Of a DNA stretch of 40,979 nucleotides, positions 1 to 7,785 are shown piece after piece. The notes under the pieces are model-generated. The model had not been told where the DNA came from and made no database searches. It saw nothing but the letters and a program-made list of their open reading frames with translations. The position numbers were made by a program, and so were the translations under genes. Origin of the DNA: an uncultured Bacteroidales bacterium (GTDB lineage: Bacteria > Bacteroidota > Bacteroidia > Bacteroidales > UBA932); NCBI GenBank assembly GCA_900316525.1, contig ONDF01000040.1:1-40979 (forward strand), in the 5' to 3' direction. The stretch's first letter is position 1; every line of letters starts with the position of its first letter.

Positions 1-25
1 CAAGGGCAAGAAGAATTCTTTTCAT
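1..25 (-). CDS. 5' end of a gene downstream of gyrA (partial)
   Basis: An ATG at 25-23 on the minus strand opens a frame reading M-K-R-I-L-L-A-L before the window ends. It starts 17 nt after the gyrA stop. A basic start followed by hydrophobic residues fits the beginning of a signal peptide. In related Bacteroidales gyrA is often followed by an exported TPR protein, so that is a reasonable guess, but only eight codons are visible and the product cannot be assigned. Confidence 0.45.
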
Positions 26-42
26 GATACTATAAGGTTAAT

Positions 43-2610
43 TTAGTTGTTGTTCTCTTCGGATGCTTCCGGTGCCGGAGGCAGTTCCTGGTTCTCGGCG
101 GCCTGGGTTTCCTCGTCGTCGCTGTGGGCCACCACGGACACGGCGGCGATGGCGTCTCCTTCGCGGATGCTCACCAGCTTCACCCCCTGGGTGGCGCGTC
201 CCGCCACGCGGATGGTGGAGACCGGCATCCGGATCGTCATGCCCGACCGGTTGATGATCATCAGGTCGTCCTCGTCGCAGACGTTCTTGATGGCCACCAG
301 GGATCCGGTCTTCTCCGTGATGTTGAGGGTGCGGACACCCTTCGCGCCACGGGCGGTCTGACGGTACTCCATCGGGTCGGAGCGCTTGCCGAAACCGTTC
401 TCCGAAACCACGAGGACCTGGCGGTTCTCCGCGCCTTCGGCCTCCGGATCCTGGCATACGACACCGATCACGTAATCCCCTTCATCAAGATTGATGCCAC
501 GGACGCCGGTGGACGTGCGGCCGAGCGGCCGGGCCTCCCTTTCGTCGAAGCGGACGCAGCGTCCGCCGTGGGCCGCGATCATGATGAAACAGCGGCCGTT
601 GGTGAGGATCGCCTCGATGAGTTCGTCGTCCTCGCGGATGTTGATGGCGTTCACGCCGTTGGTTCTCGGACGGGAGTAGGCCTCCAGGGAAGTCTTCTTC
701 ACGACGCCCTGGCGGGTGACCATCATGATGTAGTTGTTGTTGATGAACTCCTCGTCCTTGAGGGTCTTCACGTTCACGTAGGCCTTGATCTTGTCGTCCG
801 GGTCGATCATCAGGATGTTCTGGACGGCGCGGCCCTTGGAGGCGCGGTTACCTTCCGGGATCTCGTACACCTTGAGCCAGTGGCAGCGGCCCTTCTGGGT
901 GAACAGGAGGAGCGTCGAGTGGTTGTTCGCGATGTAGATGTGCTCGATGAAGTCGGCGTCGCGGGTGGCGCTGGCCTTGATGCCCACGCCGCCGCGGTTC
1001 TGCGTGCGGAACTCGGTGAGCGGGGTGCGCTTGATGTAGCCGAGGTGGGAGATCGTGATGACCTGGTCCTCGTCGGAGTAGAAGTCCTCGGGGTTGAACT
1101 CATCCTCGGCGAGGGTGATTTCGGTGCGGCGGGGATCGCCGTATTTCTCCTTGAGCTCGCGGGTCTCGTCCTTGACGATGCCCAGCTGCAGTTCCACGCT
1201 GGCGAGGACCGCCTCGCAGTGCTCGATGAACTTCATCAGTTCGTCGTACTCGTTCTGGAGCTTCTCGCGCTCCAGGCCGACGAGCTGACGCAGGCGCATG
1301 TTCACGATTTCGGTGGCCTGGATCTCGCTGAAGTCCCAGCGGTCCATCAGGATCTGGCGGGCTTCGTCGATCGAAGCGGCCTCGTAGCGGATCACGTGGA
1401 CGATCTCGTCGATGATGTCCATCGCCTTGAGGAGGCCTTCCAGGATGTGGGCGCGCTTCTTCGCCTTGTCCAGCTCGAACTTCGTGCGGCGGACCACCAC
1501 CTCGTGGCGGAAGTCGACGAAGCTGCGGAGGATCTCCTTGAGGGAGAGGGTGCGCGGACGGCCCTTGACGAGGGCCACGTTGTTGAACGAGAAGCTCGAC
1601 TGGAGCGGGGTGTACTTGAACAGGGTGTTCAGCACGACGCCGGAGTTCACGCCCTGCTTGAGGCGGATCACCACGCGGATGCCCTCGCGGGAGCTTTCGT
1701 CATTGATGTAGGAAATGCCTTCGATCTTCTTGTCGTCGGCCATCTGCGCGATCTTCTCGATCATCTCGCGCTTGTTCACCATATAGGGGATCTCGGTGAC
1801 GACGATGGTCTCGTGGCCCTTGTCGTCCACCTCGACTTCCGTCTTGGAGCGCACCACGACGCGGCCGCGGCCGGTCTCATAGGCCTCCCGGATGCCGCTG
1901 CGGCCCATCACGATGCCGCCGGTCGGGAAGTCGGGACCCTTGATGTACTGCATCAGTTCGTCCGTGGTGATCTCGGGGTTGTCGATGTAGGCGCAGATCG
2001 CGTCGCAGCATTCGCCCAGGTTGTGCGGGGCCATGTTCGTGGCCATGCCGACGGCGATGCCGGACGCGCCGTTCAGCAGGAGCAGCGGGGCCTTCGTGGG
2101 AAGGACCGACGGTTCCTGGAGGGTGTCGTCGAAGTTCAGGTCCATGTCGACGGTGTCCTTGTCCATGTCGGCGAGGACGTCCTCGGACATCTTCTCGAGC
2201 TTGGCCTCGGTGTAACGCATGGCGGCCGGAGAGTCGCCGTCCATCGAACCGAAGTTGCCCTGGCCCCACACCAGCGGGTAGCGCTGGTTCCACCACTGGC
2301 CCAGACGGACCATCGCGTCGTACACGCTGGAGTCGCCGTGCGGGTGGTACTTACCCATGACGTCACCCACGATACGGGCGGATTTCTTGGTCTGGCCGTT
2401 ATATCTGACACCCATTTCGTTCATACCGTAGAGCACGCGGCGCTGCACCGGCTTGAGGCCGTCCCGGGCGTCCGGAAGGGCGCGGGACACGATGACGGAC
2501 ATCGAATAGTCGATGTACGCGGTGCGCATCTCGTGGTCGATCTCCACCGGCTGGATCAGCCCCGTCGACTGGGGCTCTTCCACCGGATTCTTCTCTTCGT
2601 TGTTGTCCAT
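43..2610 (-). CDS. gyrA: DNA gyrase subunit A
   Basis: This 855-aa protein is the cleavage/religation subunit of DNA gyrase and acts with GyrB to introduce negative supercoils using ATP. The breakage-reunion domain is clear: the active-site Tyr is Y133 in A-A-M-R-Y-T-E. The quinolone-resistance region reads H-G-D-S-S-V-Y-D at 91-98, so the residues equivalent to E. coli Ser83 and Asp87 are Ser94 and Asp98, the unmutated state. The C-terminal third is the DNA-wrapping beta-pinwheel, with a degenerate GyrA-box-like Q-T-A-R-G-A-K-G and an acidic tail ending in Asn. Length is normal. The ATG at 2610 lies 25 nt downstream of a consensus promoter. The gene is divergent from a Clp ATPase, a familiar Bacteroides arrangement. 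Confidence 0.98.
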   Translation of the reverse strand: MDNNEEKNPVEEPQSTGLIQPVEIDHEMRTAYIDYSMSVIVSRALPDARDGLKPVQRRVLYGMNEMGVRYNGQTKKSARIVGDVMGKYHPHGDSSVYDAMVRLGQWWNQRYPLVWGQGNFGSMDGDSPAAMRYTEAKLEKMSEDVLADMDKDTVDMDLNFDDTLQEPSVLPTKAPLLLLNGASGIAVGMATNMAPHNLGECCDAICAYIDNPEITTDELMQYIKGPDFPTGGIVMGRSGIREAYETGRGRVVVRSKTEVEVDDKGHETIVVTEIPYMVNKREMIEKIAQMADDKKIEGISYINDESSREGIRVVIRLKQGVNSGVVLNTLFKYTPLQSSFSFNNVALVKGRPRTLSLKEILRSFVDFRHEVVVRRTKFELDKAKKRAHILEGLLKAMDIIDEIVHVIRYEAASIDEARQILMDRWDFSEIQATEIVNMRLRQLVGLEREKLQNEYDELMKFIEHCEAVLASVELQLGIVKDETRELKEKYGDPRRTEITLAEDEFNPEDFYSDEDQVITISHLGYIKRTPLTEFRTQNRGGVGIKASATRDADFIEHIYIANNHSTLLLFTQKGRCHWLKVYEIPEGNRASKGRAVQNILMIDPDDKIKAYVNVKTLKDEEFINNNYIMMVTRQGVVKKTSLEAYSRPRTNGVNAINIREDDELIEAILTNGRCFIMIAAHGGRCVRFDEREARPLGRTSTGVRGINLDEGDYVIGVVCQDPEAEGAENRQVLVVSENGFGKRSDPMEYRQTARGAKGVRTLNITEKTGSLVAIKNVCDEDDLMIINRSGMTIRMPVSTIRVAGRATQGVKLVSIREGDAIAAVSVVAHSDDEETQAAENQELPPAPEASEENNN

Positions 2611-2635
2611 GTTTTATAACCTATCTATAAACATG

Positions 2636-2666
2636 CAAATATAGCATTTTTTCTTGATTCTTCAAA
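2636..2666 (-). promoter_or_regulatory. gyrA promoter, TTTG-N19-TATATTTG
   Basis: On the minus strand TTTG (complement of 2663-2666) is followed after exactly 19 nt by TATATTTG (complement of 2636-2643). This matches the Bacteroidetes -33/-7 consensus. The predicted leader before the gyrA ATG is about 20 nt. Confidence 0.8.
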
Positions 2667-2702
2667 GACTGACAAAATGTCCGGAAGCGGTTTTCCGCAC
2701 GA

Positions 2703-2733
2703 TTGTTGATACCGGGGATTTTGCTTAACTTTG
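2703..2733 (+). promoter_or_regulatory. Clp ATPase promoter with -7 box almost on the start codon
   Basis: TAACTTTG at 2726-2733 fits the -7 consensus TAnnTTTG, and TTG triplets at 2703-2705 and 2706-2708 could serve as the -33 element (20 or 17 nt spacing). The ATG at 2740 follows only 6 nt after the box. Transcription would therefore begin at or next to the start codon, giving a leaderless or nearly leaderless mRNA. Confidence 0.6.
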
Positions 2734-2739
2734 TTCCCT

Positions 2740-5076
2740 ATGATACAGATATCCGACCAACTCAACGGCATCATCAAATACGCCCGCGAAGAGGCGATGC
2801 GCACCGGCAGCTACGGCATCGGCCCGGACCACCTCTTCCTCGGGATCATCCGCCACGTGGACAACACCGCCTTCCAGGTGCTGCAGGGGCTCGGCATCGA
2901 ACCCGCCGAGCTGAAATCCTTCATCGACGGCAGGATCTTCACCAACGAGACCATCCCCTACTCCGAGATCGACCACATCAACTTCTCCCGCCAGGCGCAG
3001 AACGTGCTGAGCATCACGGTGATGGAAGCCACCCGGCTGAAGAGCCCGGAGGCGGCCCCGCACCACCTCCTGCTCGCCCTGTGCCGCACCACGGACAGCT
3101 ACGGCCAGGCGTTCCTCCGCAGCCGCGGGGTGGATTACGGCCGCATGCTCTCCTTCATGGAGACCGAAGGCCTGCTGCAGGTCCAGAAGCAGGAGCAGCA
3201 GCCCGCCGAAGGCGACAGCGAGGAGGAGACGGTAGAAGGCGAGACCGCCAAGAAGAACGGCATCGACATCGAGGAATTCGGCTACGACCTCACGAAGGCG
3301 GCCCGCGAAGGGAAGCTGGATCCGGTCGTGGGGCGTGACATGGAGATCGCCCGCGTGATCGAGATCCTCGGGCGGCGCAAGAAGAACAATCCGATGCTCA
3401 TCGGCGAGCCGGGCGTGGGCAAGTCCGCCATCGTGGAGGGCATCGCCCTCCGGATCGCCTCCGGGGACATCTCCCCCGCCCTGGCGAAGAAACGCATCCT
3501 GTCGCTGGACATCGCCTCGGTGGTGGCCGGCACCAAATACCGCGGCGACTTCGAGAAGCGCCTCAAGGCCATCATCAAGGAAGCCCAGTCGAACCCCGAC
3601 CTGATCCTGTTCATCGACGAGTTCCACACCATCGTGGGCGCCGGCGGCGCGTCGGGCAGCCTGGACGCGGCGAACATGCTCAAGCCGGCCCTCGCCCGCG
3701 GCGAACTCCAGTGCGTGGGCGCAACCACGATGGACGAGTTCACCAAGATCGTGGAGAAGGACGGCGCCCTGGACCGCCGCTTCCAGAAGATCGTCGTGGA
3801 GCCCACGGACGTCGCGGAGTCCATCGAGATCCTCCGCCACCTGAAACCCCATTACGAGGAGTTCCACCACATTTCCTACACCGACGAGGCCGTGGAGGCC
3901 GCCGTCCGGCTCACCGACCGGTACCTCACCGAGCGGGCCCTGCCGGACAAGGCCATCGACGCGCTGGACGAGGCCGGGTCCATGGTGCGGCTCAACCTCG
4001 CCCGCAAGAAGGGCGGGTCCGACACCGTGACCGCCGAGGACATCGCCTCCGTCGTGTCCAAGATGACCGGCATCCCGGTCAACAAGGTCGCCGAGTCCGA
4101 GGGCAACCGCATCCTCAAGATGAAGAAGCGCCTCCAGGCCCGGATCATCGGGCAGGACGAGGCCATCGACACGGTCGTGCGGGCCATCCAGCGCGGCCGG
4201 GCGGGCCTCAAGGACCCGCACCGCCCCATCGGCACCTTCCTGTTCTTCGGCCCCACCGGCGTGGGCAAGACCCAGCTGGCGCGGTCCCTGGCCGATTACC
4301 TGTTCGATTCGGAGGACAACATGGTCCGGATCGACATGAGCGAATACATGGAGAAGTTCTCCGTCTCCCGGCTCATCGGCGCGCCTCCGGGCTACGTGGG
4401 CTACGAGGAGGGCGGCCAGCTCTCGGAGCGGGTGCGCCGCAAGCCTTACTGCGTCGTCCTGCTGGACGAAATCGAGAAGGCCCATCCCGATATCTTCAAC
4501 CTGCTCCTGCAGGTGATGGACGAGGGCCGGCTGACGGACAGCAACGGACGCGTGGTGGACTTCAAGAACACCATCGTCATCATGACCTCCAACGTGGGCA
4601 GCCGCGAAGTGGAGGAATATGGGAATGGAATCGGGTTTGCGACGGCCGGAAGAAAGGTGGAGGCGGACCGGAAGAATGTGGTCGCCAAGGCCGTCAAGAA
4701 GGCGTTCCCGCCGGAATTCATCAACCGGGTGGACGAGCAGGTCTACTTCAATTCCCTGTCCCGGGAGGATATCGAGCGCATCATCGACATCGAGCTGAAG
4801 GGCCTGAAGAAGCGGGCGCTGGAGTCGGGTTACCGGATCACGGTCACCCCGTCGGCGAAGCGCTTCGTGGCCGAAGCGGGCTACGACCCCGCCTACGGGG
4901 CCAGGCCGCTGAAGCGGGCCATCACGAAGTATATCGAGGATCCCGTCGCCGAATTCATCATCACCGACCGCATCCAGGTGTCCCACGCCAAGCAGGAGCT
5001 GGCGGACGTCCGGGAGGTCAAGGTGGGCCTGTCGGCGGACAAGGAGTCCATCGCCGTCACCCTTAAAACTCCGTGA
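2740..5076 (+). CDS. clpC: Clp protease ATP-binding subunit (ClpA/ClpC type)
   Basis: This 778-aa class I Clp/Hsp100 ATPase should unfold substrates and feed them to ClpP. In order it has two N-terminal Clp repeats (about 1-150), an acidic linker, AAA+ domain 1 (Walker A G-E-P-G-V-G-K-S with Lys228; Walker B L-F-I-D-E-F), AAA+ domain 2 (Walker A G-P-T-G-V-G-K-T with Lys510; Walker B V-V-L-L-D-E-I) and a C-terminal D2-small domain. An I-G-F tripeptide at 631-633 matches the ClpP-docking loop. There is no long coiled-coil M domain and no UVR region between the AAA domains, so it is unlike ClpB and shorter than Firmicute ClpC. ClpA is an equally fair name. A TTG in frame at 2731 would add three residues but sits inside the promoter box, so the ATG at 2740 is chosen. 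Confidence 0.93.
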   Translation: MIQISDQLNGIIKYAREEAMRTGSYGIGPDHLFLGIIRHVDNTAFQVLQGLGIEPAELKSFIDGRIFTNETIPYSEIDHINFSRQAQNVLSITVMEATRLKSPEAAPHHLLLALCRTTDSYGQAFLRSRGVDYGRMLSFMETEGLLQVQKQEQQPAEGDSEEETVEGETAKKNGIDIEEFGYDLTKAAREGKLDPVVGRDMEIARVIEILGRRKKNNPMLIGEPGVGKSAIVEGIALRIASGDISPALAKKRILSLDIASVVAGTKYRGDFEKRLKAIIKEAQSNPDLILFIDEFHTIVGAGGASGSLDAANMLKPALARGELQCVGATTMDEFTKIVEKDGALDRRFQKIVVEPTDVAESIEILRHLKPHYEEFHHISYTDEAVEAAVRLTDRYLTERALPDKAIDALDEAGSMVRLNLARKKGGSDTVTAEDIASVVSKMTGIPVNKVAESEGNRILKMKKRLQARIIGQDEAIDTVVRAIQRGRAGLKDPHRPIGTFLFFGPTGVGKTQLARSLADYLFDSEDNMVRIDMSEYMEKFSVSRLIGAPPGYVGYEEGGQLSERVRRKPYCVVLLDEIEKAHPDIFNLLLQVMDEGRLTDSNGRVVDFKNTIVIMTSNVGSREVEEYGNGIGFATAGRKVEADRKNVVAKAVKKAFPPEFINRVDEQVYFNSLSREDIERIIDIELKGLKKRALESGYRITVTPSAKRFVAEAGYDPAYGARPLKRAITKYIEDPVAEFIITDRIQVSHAKQELADVREVKVGLSADKESIAVTLKTP

Positions 5077-5188
5077 CGCCTTCCACCTCGAGGCCGAGGT
5101 CGTCGATGAGGTCCTTGAGGGCCTGGAAGGAAACGTCGGAGGAGAGGAAGGAACCGAGTGCGTCGATGTTGTAATCTGTGTTTCTCAT
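5063..5188 (-). CDS. 41-aa small protein, unknown
   Basis: This ATG-initiated frame encodes 41 residues, an acidic protein beginning M-R-N-T-D-Y-N-I-D-A and containing a likely helix with A-L-K-D-L-I-D-D-L. It has a TAnnTTTG-type -7 box (TACCTTTG, complement of 5214-5221) 25 nt upstream, the same spacing as gyrA and the nucleoside phosphorylase. Its codons are strongly G/C-ending, as in the neighbours. Its 3' end overlaps the last 14 nt of the convergent Clp ATPase gene. There is no signal peptide, Cys or membrane segment. The family is not recognised. It could be a small regulatory or adaptor protein, but no function is claimed. Confidence 0.6.
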   Translation of the reverse strand: MRNTDYNIDALGSFLSSDVSFQALKDLIDDLGLEVEGVTEF

Positions 5189-5213
5189 GGCAGTACCGTT
5201 TTGTTTTCTGATG

Positions 5214-5221
5214 CAAAGGTA
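5214..5221 (-). promoter_or_regulatory. -7 box for the 41-aa small gene
   Basis: TACCTTTG on the minus strand matches TAnnTTTG and lies 25 nt before the ATG at 5188. No well-spaced TTTG -33 element was found. Confidence 0.45.
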
Positions 5222-5251
5222 CGGCCACCTTGTGCCAAAGAACGGTACAAT

Positions 5252-5905
5252 ATGAAAAAATTAGTGATTTTTGACCTGGACGGGACCCTGCTCGACACGA
5301 TCGAGGACCTGGGGAACGCCACGAACCATGCCCTGCGCGCCCTCGGGTTCCCCGAACGGCGGCGGGACGAATATTATCAGCTGGTGGGCCGCGGCATCAC
5401 GAACCTGTTCAAGGGCGCCGTCCCGGCGGACTGCGACACGCCGGAAACCATCGACCGGATGCGGGAGCTTTTCCTGGCCCACTATGGAGTCCATCTCTGC
5501 GACTGCACGCGTCCCTACCCCGGCATCCCGGAACTCCTGGAGCGCATCACCGCCCGCGGCATCCGCATCGCCGTGGCGTCCAACAAGTATCAGGAAGGGG
5601 CGGAGACCGTCGTCGGCCATTTCTTCGGGAAGTTCGGCTGGGTGACCGTCCTGGGCCAGCGGGAGGGCTTCCCCATCAAGCCGGACCCGGGTATCGTGGA
5701 CCTGTGCAGGCAGGCCGCCGGCGCCACGAAGGACGAGGTCCTGTACGTGGGCGATTCCAATGTCGACATGCAAACCGGAATCGGCGCCGGGGTCGATACC
5801 GTCGGCGTCACCTGGGGATTCCGTTCACGGGAAGAGCTCGCCGCCTTCCGGCCCACCGCGCTGGTGGACACGCCGGCGGAGCTGGAGGAACTGATCCTCC
5901 GCTAG
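5252..5905 (+). CDS. HAD-family phosphatase, phosphoglycolate phosphatase-like
   Basis: This 217-aa soluble protein belongs to haloacid dehalogenase subfamily I, likely a Gph/PGMB-type phosphatase that removes phosphate from a small metabolite through an aspartyl-phosphate. Motif I is D-L-D-G-T with nucleophile Asp8 and acid/base Asp10. A helical cap follows (about 15-80). Motif II Ser is in V-A-S-N-K, motif III Lys is in P-I-K-P-D-P, and motif IV is G-D-S-N-V-D-M. The substrate cannot be read from sequence. The ATG at 5252 places motif I at the usual distance, and the upstream in-frame TTG-type extension at 5201 is unsupported. The gene diverges from the 41-aa gene (63 nt between starts) and converges on the phosphorylase gene with 3 nt between stops. 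Confidence 0.88.
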   Translation: MKKLVIFDLDGTLLDTIEDLGNATNHALRALGFPERRRDEYYQLVGRGITNLFKGAVPADCDTPETIDRMRELFLAHYGVHLCDCTRPYPGIPELLERITARGIRIAVASNKYQEGAETVVGHFFGKFGWVTVLGQREGFPIKPDPGIVDLCRQAAGATKDEVLYVGDSNVDMQTGIGAGVDTVGVTWGFRSREELAAFRPTALVDTPAELEELILR

Positions 5906-5908
5906 GCG

Positions 5909-6793
5909 CTAGAGCGTGGCCATCCGGTCCACCGCGATCTCCGCGAGCCGGCGGATGAACGGCTTGTAGTCCGGGTTGGAGCTTTGCAGATAGCGGTTCG
6001 CGATGGCGCAGCACACGGTGCAGGCGTTGTGGCCGAGCAGCGTGCAGAGACCCGCCAGCGGGGCGCTTTCCATCTCGAAGTTCGTGATGCGCCGCTCCAT
6101 GCCGCCCGCCTCGAAGCGGAAGGACTCGATGCGTTCCAGCATGTCCGGCATCGCGAGCGGGATGCGGACCACACGGCCCTGCGGGCCGTAGAAGCCCGGC
6201 GCGGAGATCGTGACGCCCGGGACGGTGACGTCCTTCATCAGGTCGACGATCTTGTCCGACGCCTTCACGAAATAGGGCGACTGGAGGGTCTTTTCCCAGT
6301 TCATATGGGCCTTGAAGGCCTCCTCGACCTCGGGGATGGTGACCTGGTCGCGGTGCGCGTACCAGTTCATCACGCCGTCGAAGCCCACGGAATAGTGCGA
6401 GAGGATGTAGGAGCCGAGGGGAATGTCCGCGTGCAGGGCGCCGGAAGTGCCGATGCGCAGGATGTTCAGGGCCTTGTGCTCGGGCTTGACTTCGCGGGTG
6501 GCGAAATCGACGTTGGCCAGGGCGTCCAGCTCGGTCATCACGATGTCGATGTTGTCGGGGCCGATGCCATGGGAAAGGACCGTGATCCGCTTGCCGTGCC
6601 GGCGGCCGGTGATGGAGACGAACTCGCGGGAGGCGTGCCGGAATTCGATGTCCTCCAGCAGTTCGCCGATCATGTCGACCCGTCCGGGGTCGCCGACGAG
6701 GATGACGTTGTCGGCCAGTTCTTCCGGCTTCAGGTGGATGTGGAACACGGAGCCGTCGCCGTTGATGATGAGTTCGGATTCAGGGATTCTCAT
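5909..6793 (-). CDS. Nucleoside phosphorylase, uridine phosphorylase-like
   Basis: This 294-aa member of the PNP/UDP family should cleave a nucleoside with phosphate to base plus ribose-1-phosphate in salvage. The N-terminal phosphate-binding motif G-D-P-G-R lies at 34-38. A central G-T-S-G-A and the C-terminal nucleoside-binding N-F-E-M-E-S are typical of the NP-I superfamily. Length is slightly above E. coli Udp (about 253 aa). Uridine is the likely substrate but is not proven by sequence. The ATG at 6793 is preceded by a -7 box 25 nt upstream. The gene diverges from the DUF4293 gene. Confidence 0.85.
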   Translation of the reverse strand: MRIPESELIINGDGSVFHIHLKPEELADNVILVGDPGRVDMIGELLEDIEFRHASREFVSITGRRHGKRITVLSHGIGPDNIDIVMTELDALANVDFATREVKPEHKALNILRIGTSGALHADIPLGSYILSHYSVGFDGVMNWYAHRDQVTIPEVEEAFKAHMNWEKTLQSPYFVKASDKIVDLMKDVTVPGVTISAPGFYGPQGRVVRIPLAMPDMLERIESFRFEAGGMERRITNFEMESAPLAGLCTLLGHNACTVCCAIANRYLQSSNPDYKPFIRRLAEIAVDRMATL

Positions 6794-6818
6794 GGCTGAT
6801 CAATTATGTGATGGAAGA

Positions 6819-6826
6819 CAAATATA
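6819..6826 (-). promoter_or_regulatory. -7 box of nucleoside phosphorylase gene
   Basis: TATATTTG on the minus strand, 25 nt before the ATG at 6793. It faces away from a second TATATTTG at 6848-6855 that serves the divergent gene. No strong TTTG -33 element is seen. Confidence 0.6.
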
Positions 6827-6847
6827 GTTTTTTCCGCCGATTTATCC

Positions 6848-6855
6848 TATATTTG
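6848..6855 (+). promoter_or_regulatory. -7 box of DUF4293 gene
   Basis: TATATTTG ends 16 nt before the ATG at 6872. The two divergent boxes (6819-6826 and 6848-6855) are 21 nt apart, so polymerase binding on one strand may exclude the other. Confidence 0.6.
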
Positions 6856-6871
6856 TACAAATAATTGACTT

Positions 6872-7318
6872 ATGTGGCAACGGATCCAAACCCTATATCT
6901 GGCGGTCTCCACCGTCCTCCTGTTCATCCTGTTCTTCAGTGACGCCTACGCCGTCTCGGCGCCCGAGGGAATGCAGTACGTGACCTACCTGCAGCTGCAG
7001 AAGCCCTATTTCGGCATCCTGCTGGGCCTCCTGTTCGCGATGACTGTCCTCGCACTCGTCACCTTCAAGGTCCGCATCCTGCAGATGCGGCTTGCCACCC
7101 TCTCGGGCCTCGTCGCCCTGGGCATGACAGGCTGGCTGGCCTACCTCTACTTCACGGCGCCGGAGGGAATCGTCTTCCGCTGGACCGTCATCTTCCCGCT
7201 CATCGCGGCCATCTGCGACTTCCTCGCCGCGCGCGGCTGCTTCCAGGACCAGCTGATGGTCGAGAGCGCCTACCGCATCCGCGAATCCCGGAAGCGGGAC
7301 CGCAAAAAAAAGAAGTGA
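6872..7318 (+). CDS. DUF4293 family membrane protein
   Basis: This 148-aa protein begins M-W-Q-R-I-Q-T-L-Y-L, the characteristic start of the Bacteroidetes DUF4293 family. Four hydrophobic segments (about 8-25, 47-66, 75-93 and 100-120) predict a four-helix inner-membrane protein. A strongly basic cytoplasmic tail ends in a run of Lys. The function of the family is unknown. The stop codon (7316-7318) is embedded in the left arm of the terminator hairpin shared with the convergent FabZ-like gene. Confidence 0.85.
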   Translation: MWQRIQTLYLAVSTVLLFILFFSDAYAVSAPEGMQYVTYLQLQKPYFGILLGLLFAMTVLALVTFKVRILQMRLATLSGLVALGMTGWLAYLYFTAPEGIVFRWTVIFPLIAAICDFLAARGCFQDQLMVESAYRIRESRKRDRKKKK

Positions 7319-7343
7319 ACCGGACCGGTTCACTTCTTTTTTT
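7305..7343. terminator. Perfect bidirectional terminator
   Basis: Arms 7305-7323 and 7325-7343 are perfect 19-nt complements around a single central A. An A-run starts the left arm and a T7 run ends the right arm, so the hairpin is followed by U-residues whichever strand is transcribed. It sits between the converging DUF4293 and FabZ-like genes and includes the DUF4293 stop codon. Confidence 0.9.
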
Positions 7344-7346
7344 CAA

Positions 7347-7784
7347 CTACTTTTCCGCCGCTTTCATCGGGTCGGGAATCACCGCGAAAGTAAGCTTTCC
7401 GCGGCAGCACAGCTTGCCGTCCACTTCCAGCTTGGCCGAGCAGTGGAAGATGCCCGCCTTGGTGTCGTCCAGGTGGCAGGTGACTTCGCACAGGTCGCCC
7501 GGACGGACGGTGTTCTTGAACTTCACGTCGTCGATGCCGCGGTAGACGGCCAGGTTGCCCGGCAGCACCTCAAGCATGAGGCGGGTGCAGCTCTGGGCCA
7601 TGATCTCGCAGAGAATCACGCCCGGAACCATCGGGTTTCCGGGGAAATGGCCCCGGCAGAAAAACTCGTCTTCCCGGATGCGGTACCTGCCGTGTCCGGT
7701 CCCGTCCGGGTCCTGCCACACCTCGTCGATGAGGAGCATGGGTTCCCGGTGGGGAATATGCTGCATGATTTCTTCTCTGTTCAT
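7347..7784 (-). CDS. fabZ: 3-hydroxyacyl-ACP dehydratase, FabZ-like
   Basis: This 145-aa hotdog-fold protein should dehydrate 3-hydroxyacyl-ACP to trans-2-enoyl-ACP in fatty-acid elongation. The active-site segment is G-H-F-P-G-N-P with His46, and the second catalytic residue Glu60 lies in C-E-I-M-A-Q, 14 residues later as in characterised FabZ. Length matches stand-alone FabZ. Many Bacteroidetes carry a fused LpxC-FabZ as their main copy, so this free-standing gene may be a second, specialised dehydratase; that is inference. The start codon is 1 nt from the fabF stop, implying translational coupling. Confidence 0.85.
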   Translation of the reverse strand: MNREEIMQHIPHREPMLLIDEVWQDPDGTGHGRYRIREDEFFCRGHFPGNPMVPGVILCEIMAQSCTRLMLEVLPGNLAVYRGIDDVKFKNTVRPGDLCEVTCHLDDTKAGIFHCSAKLEVDGKLCCRGKLTFAVIPDPMKAAEK

Positions 7785-7785
7785 C

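Noticed and set aside
124..2619. Long plus-strand open frame (831 codons) opposite gyrA
   Set aside because: It is the antisense shadow of gyrA in GC-rich DNA. The composition (His/Asp/Val/Leu repeats) is typical of reversed codons, and no promoter or family motif fits.
2725..4986. 753-codon minus-strand frame opposite clpC
   Set aside because: Antisense shadow of a clear Clp ATPase, with the same biased composition and no recognisable domain.
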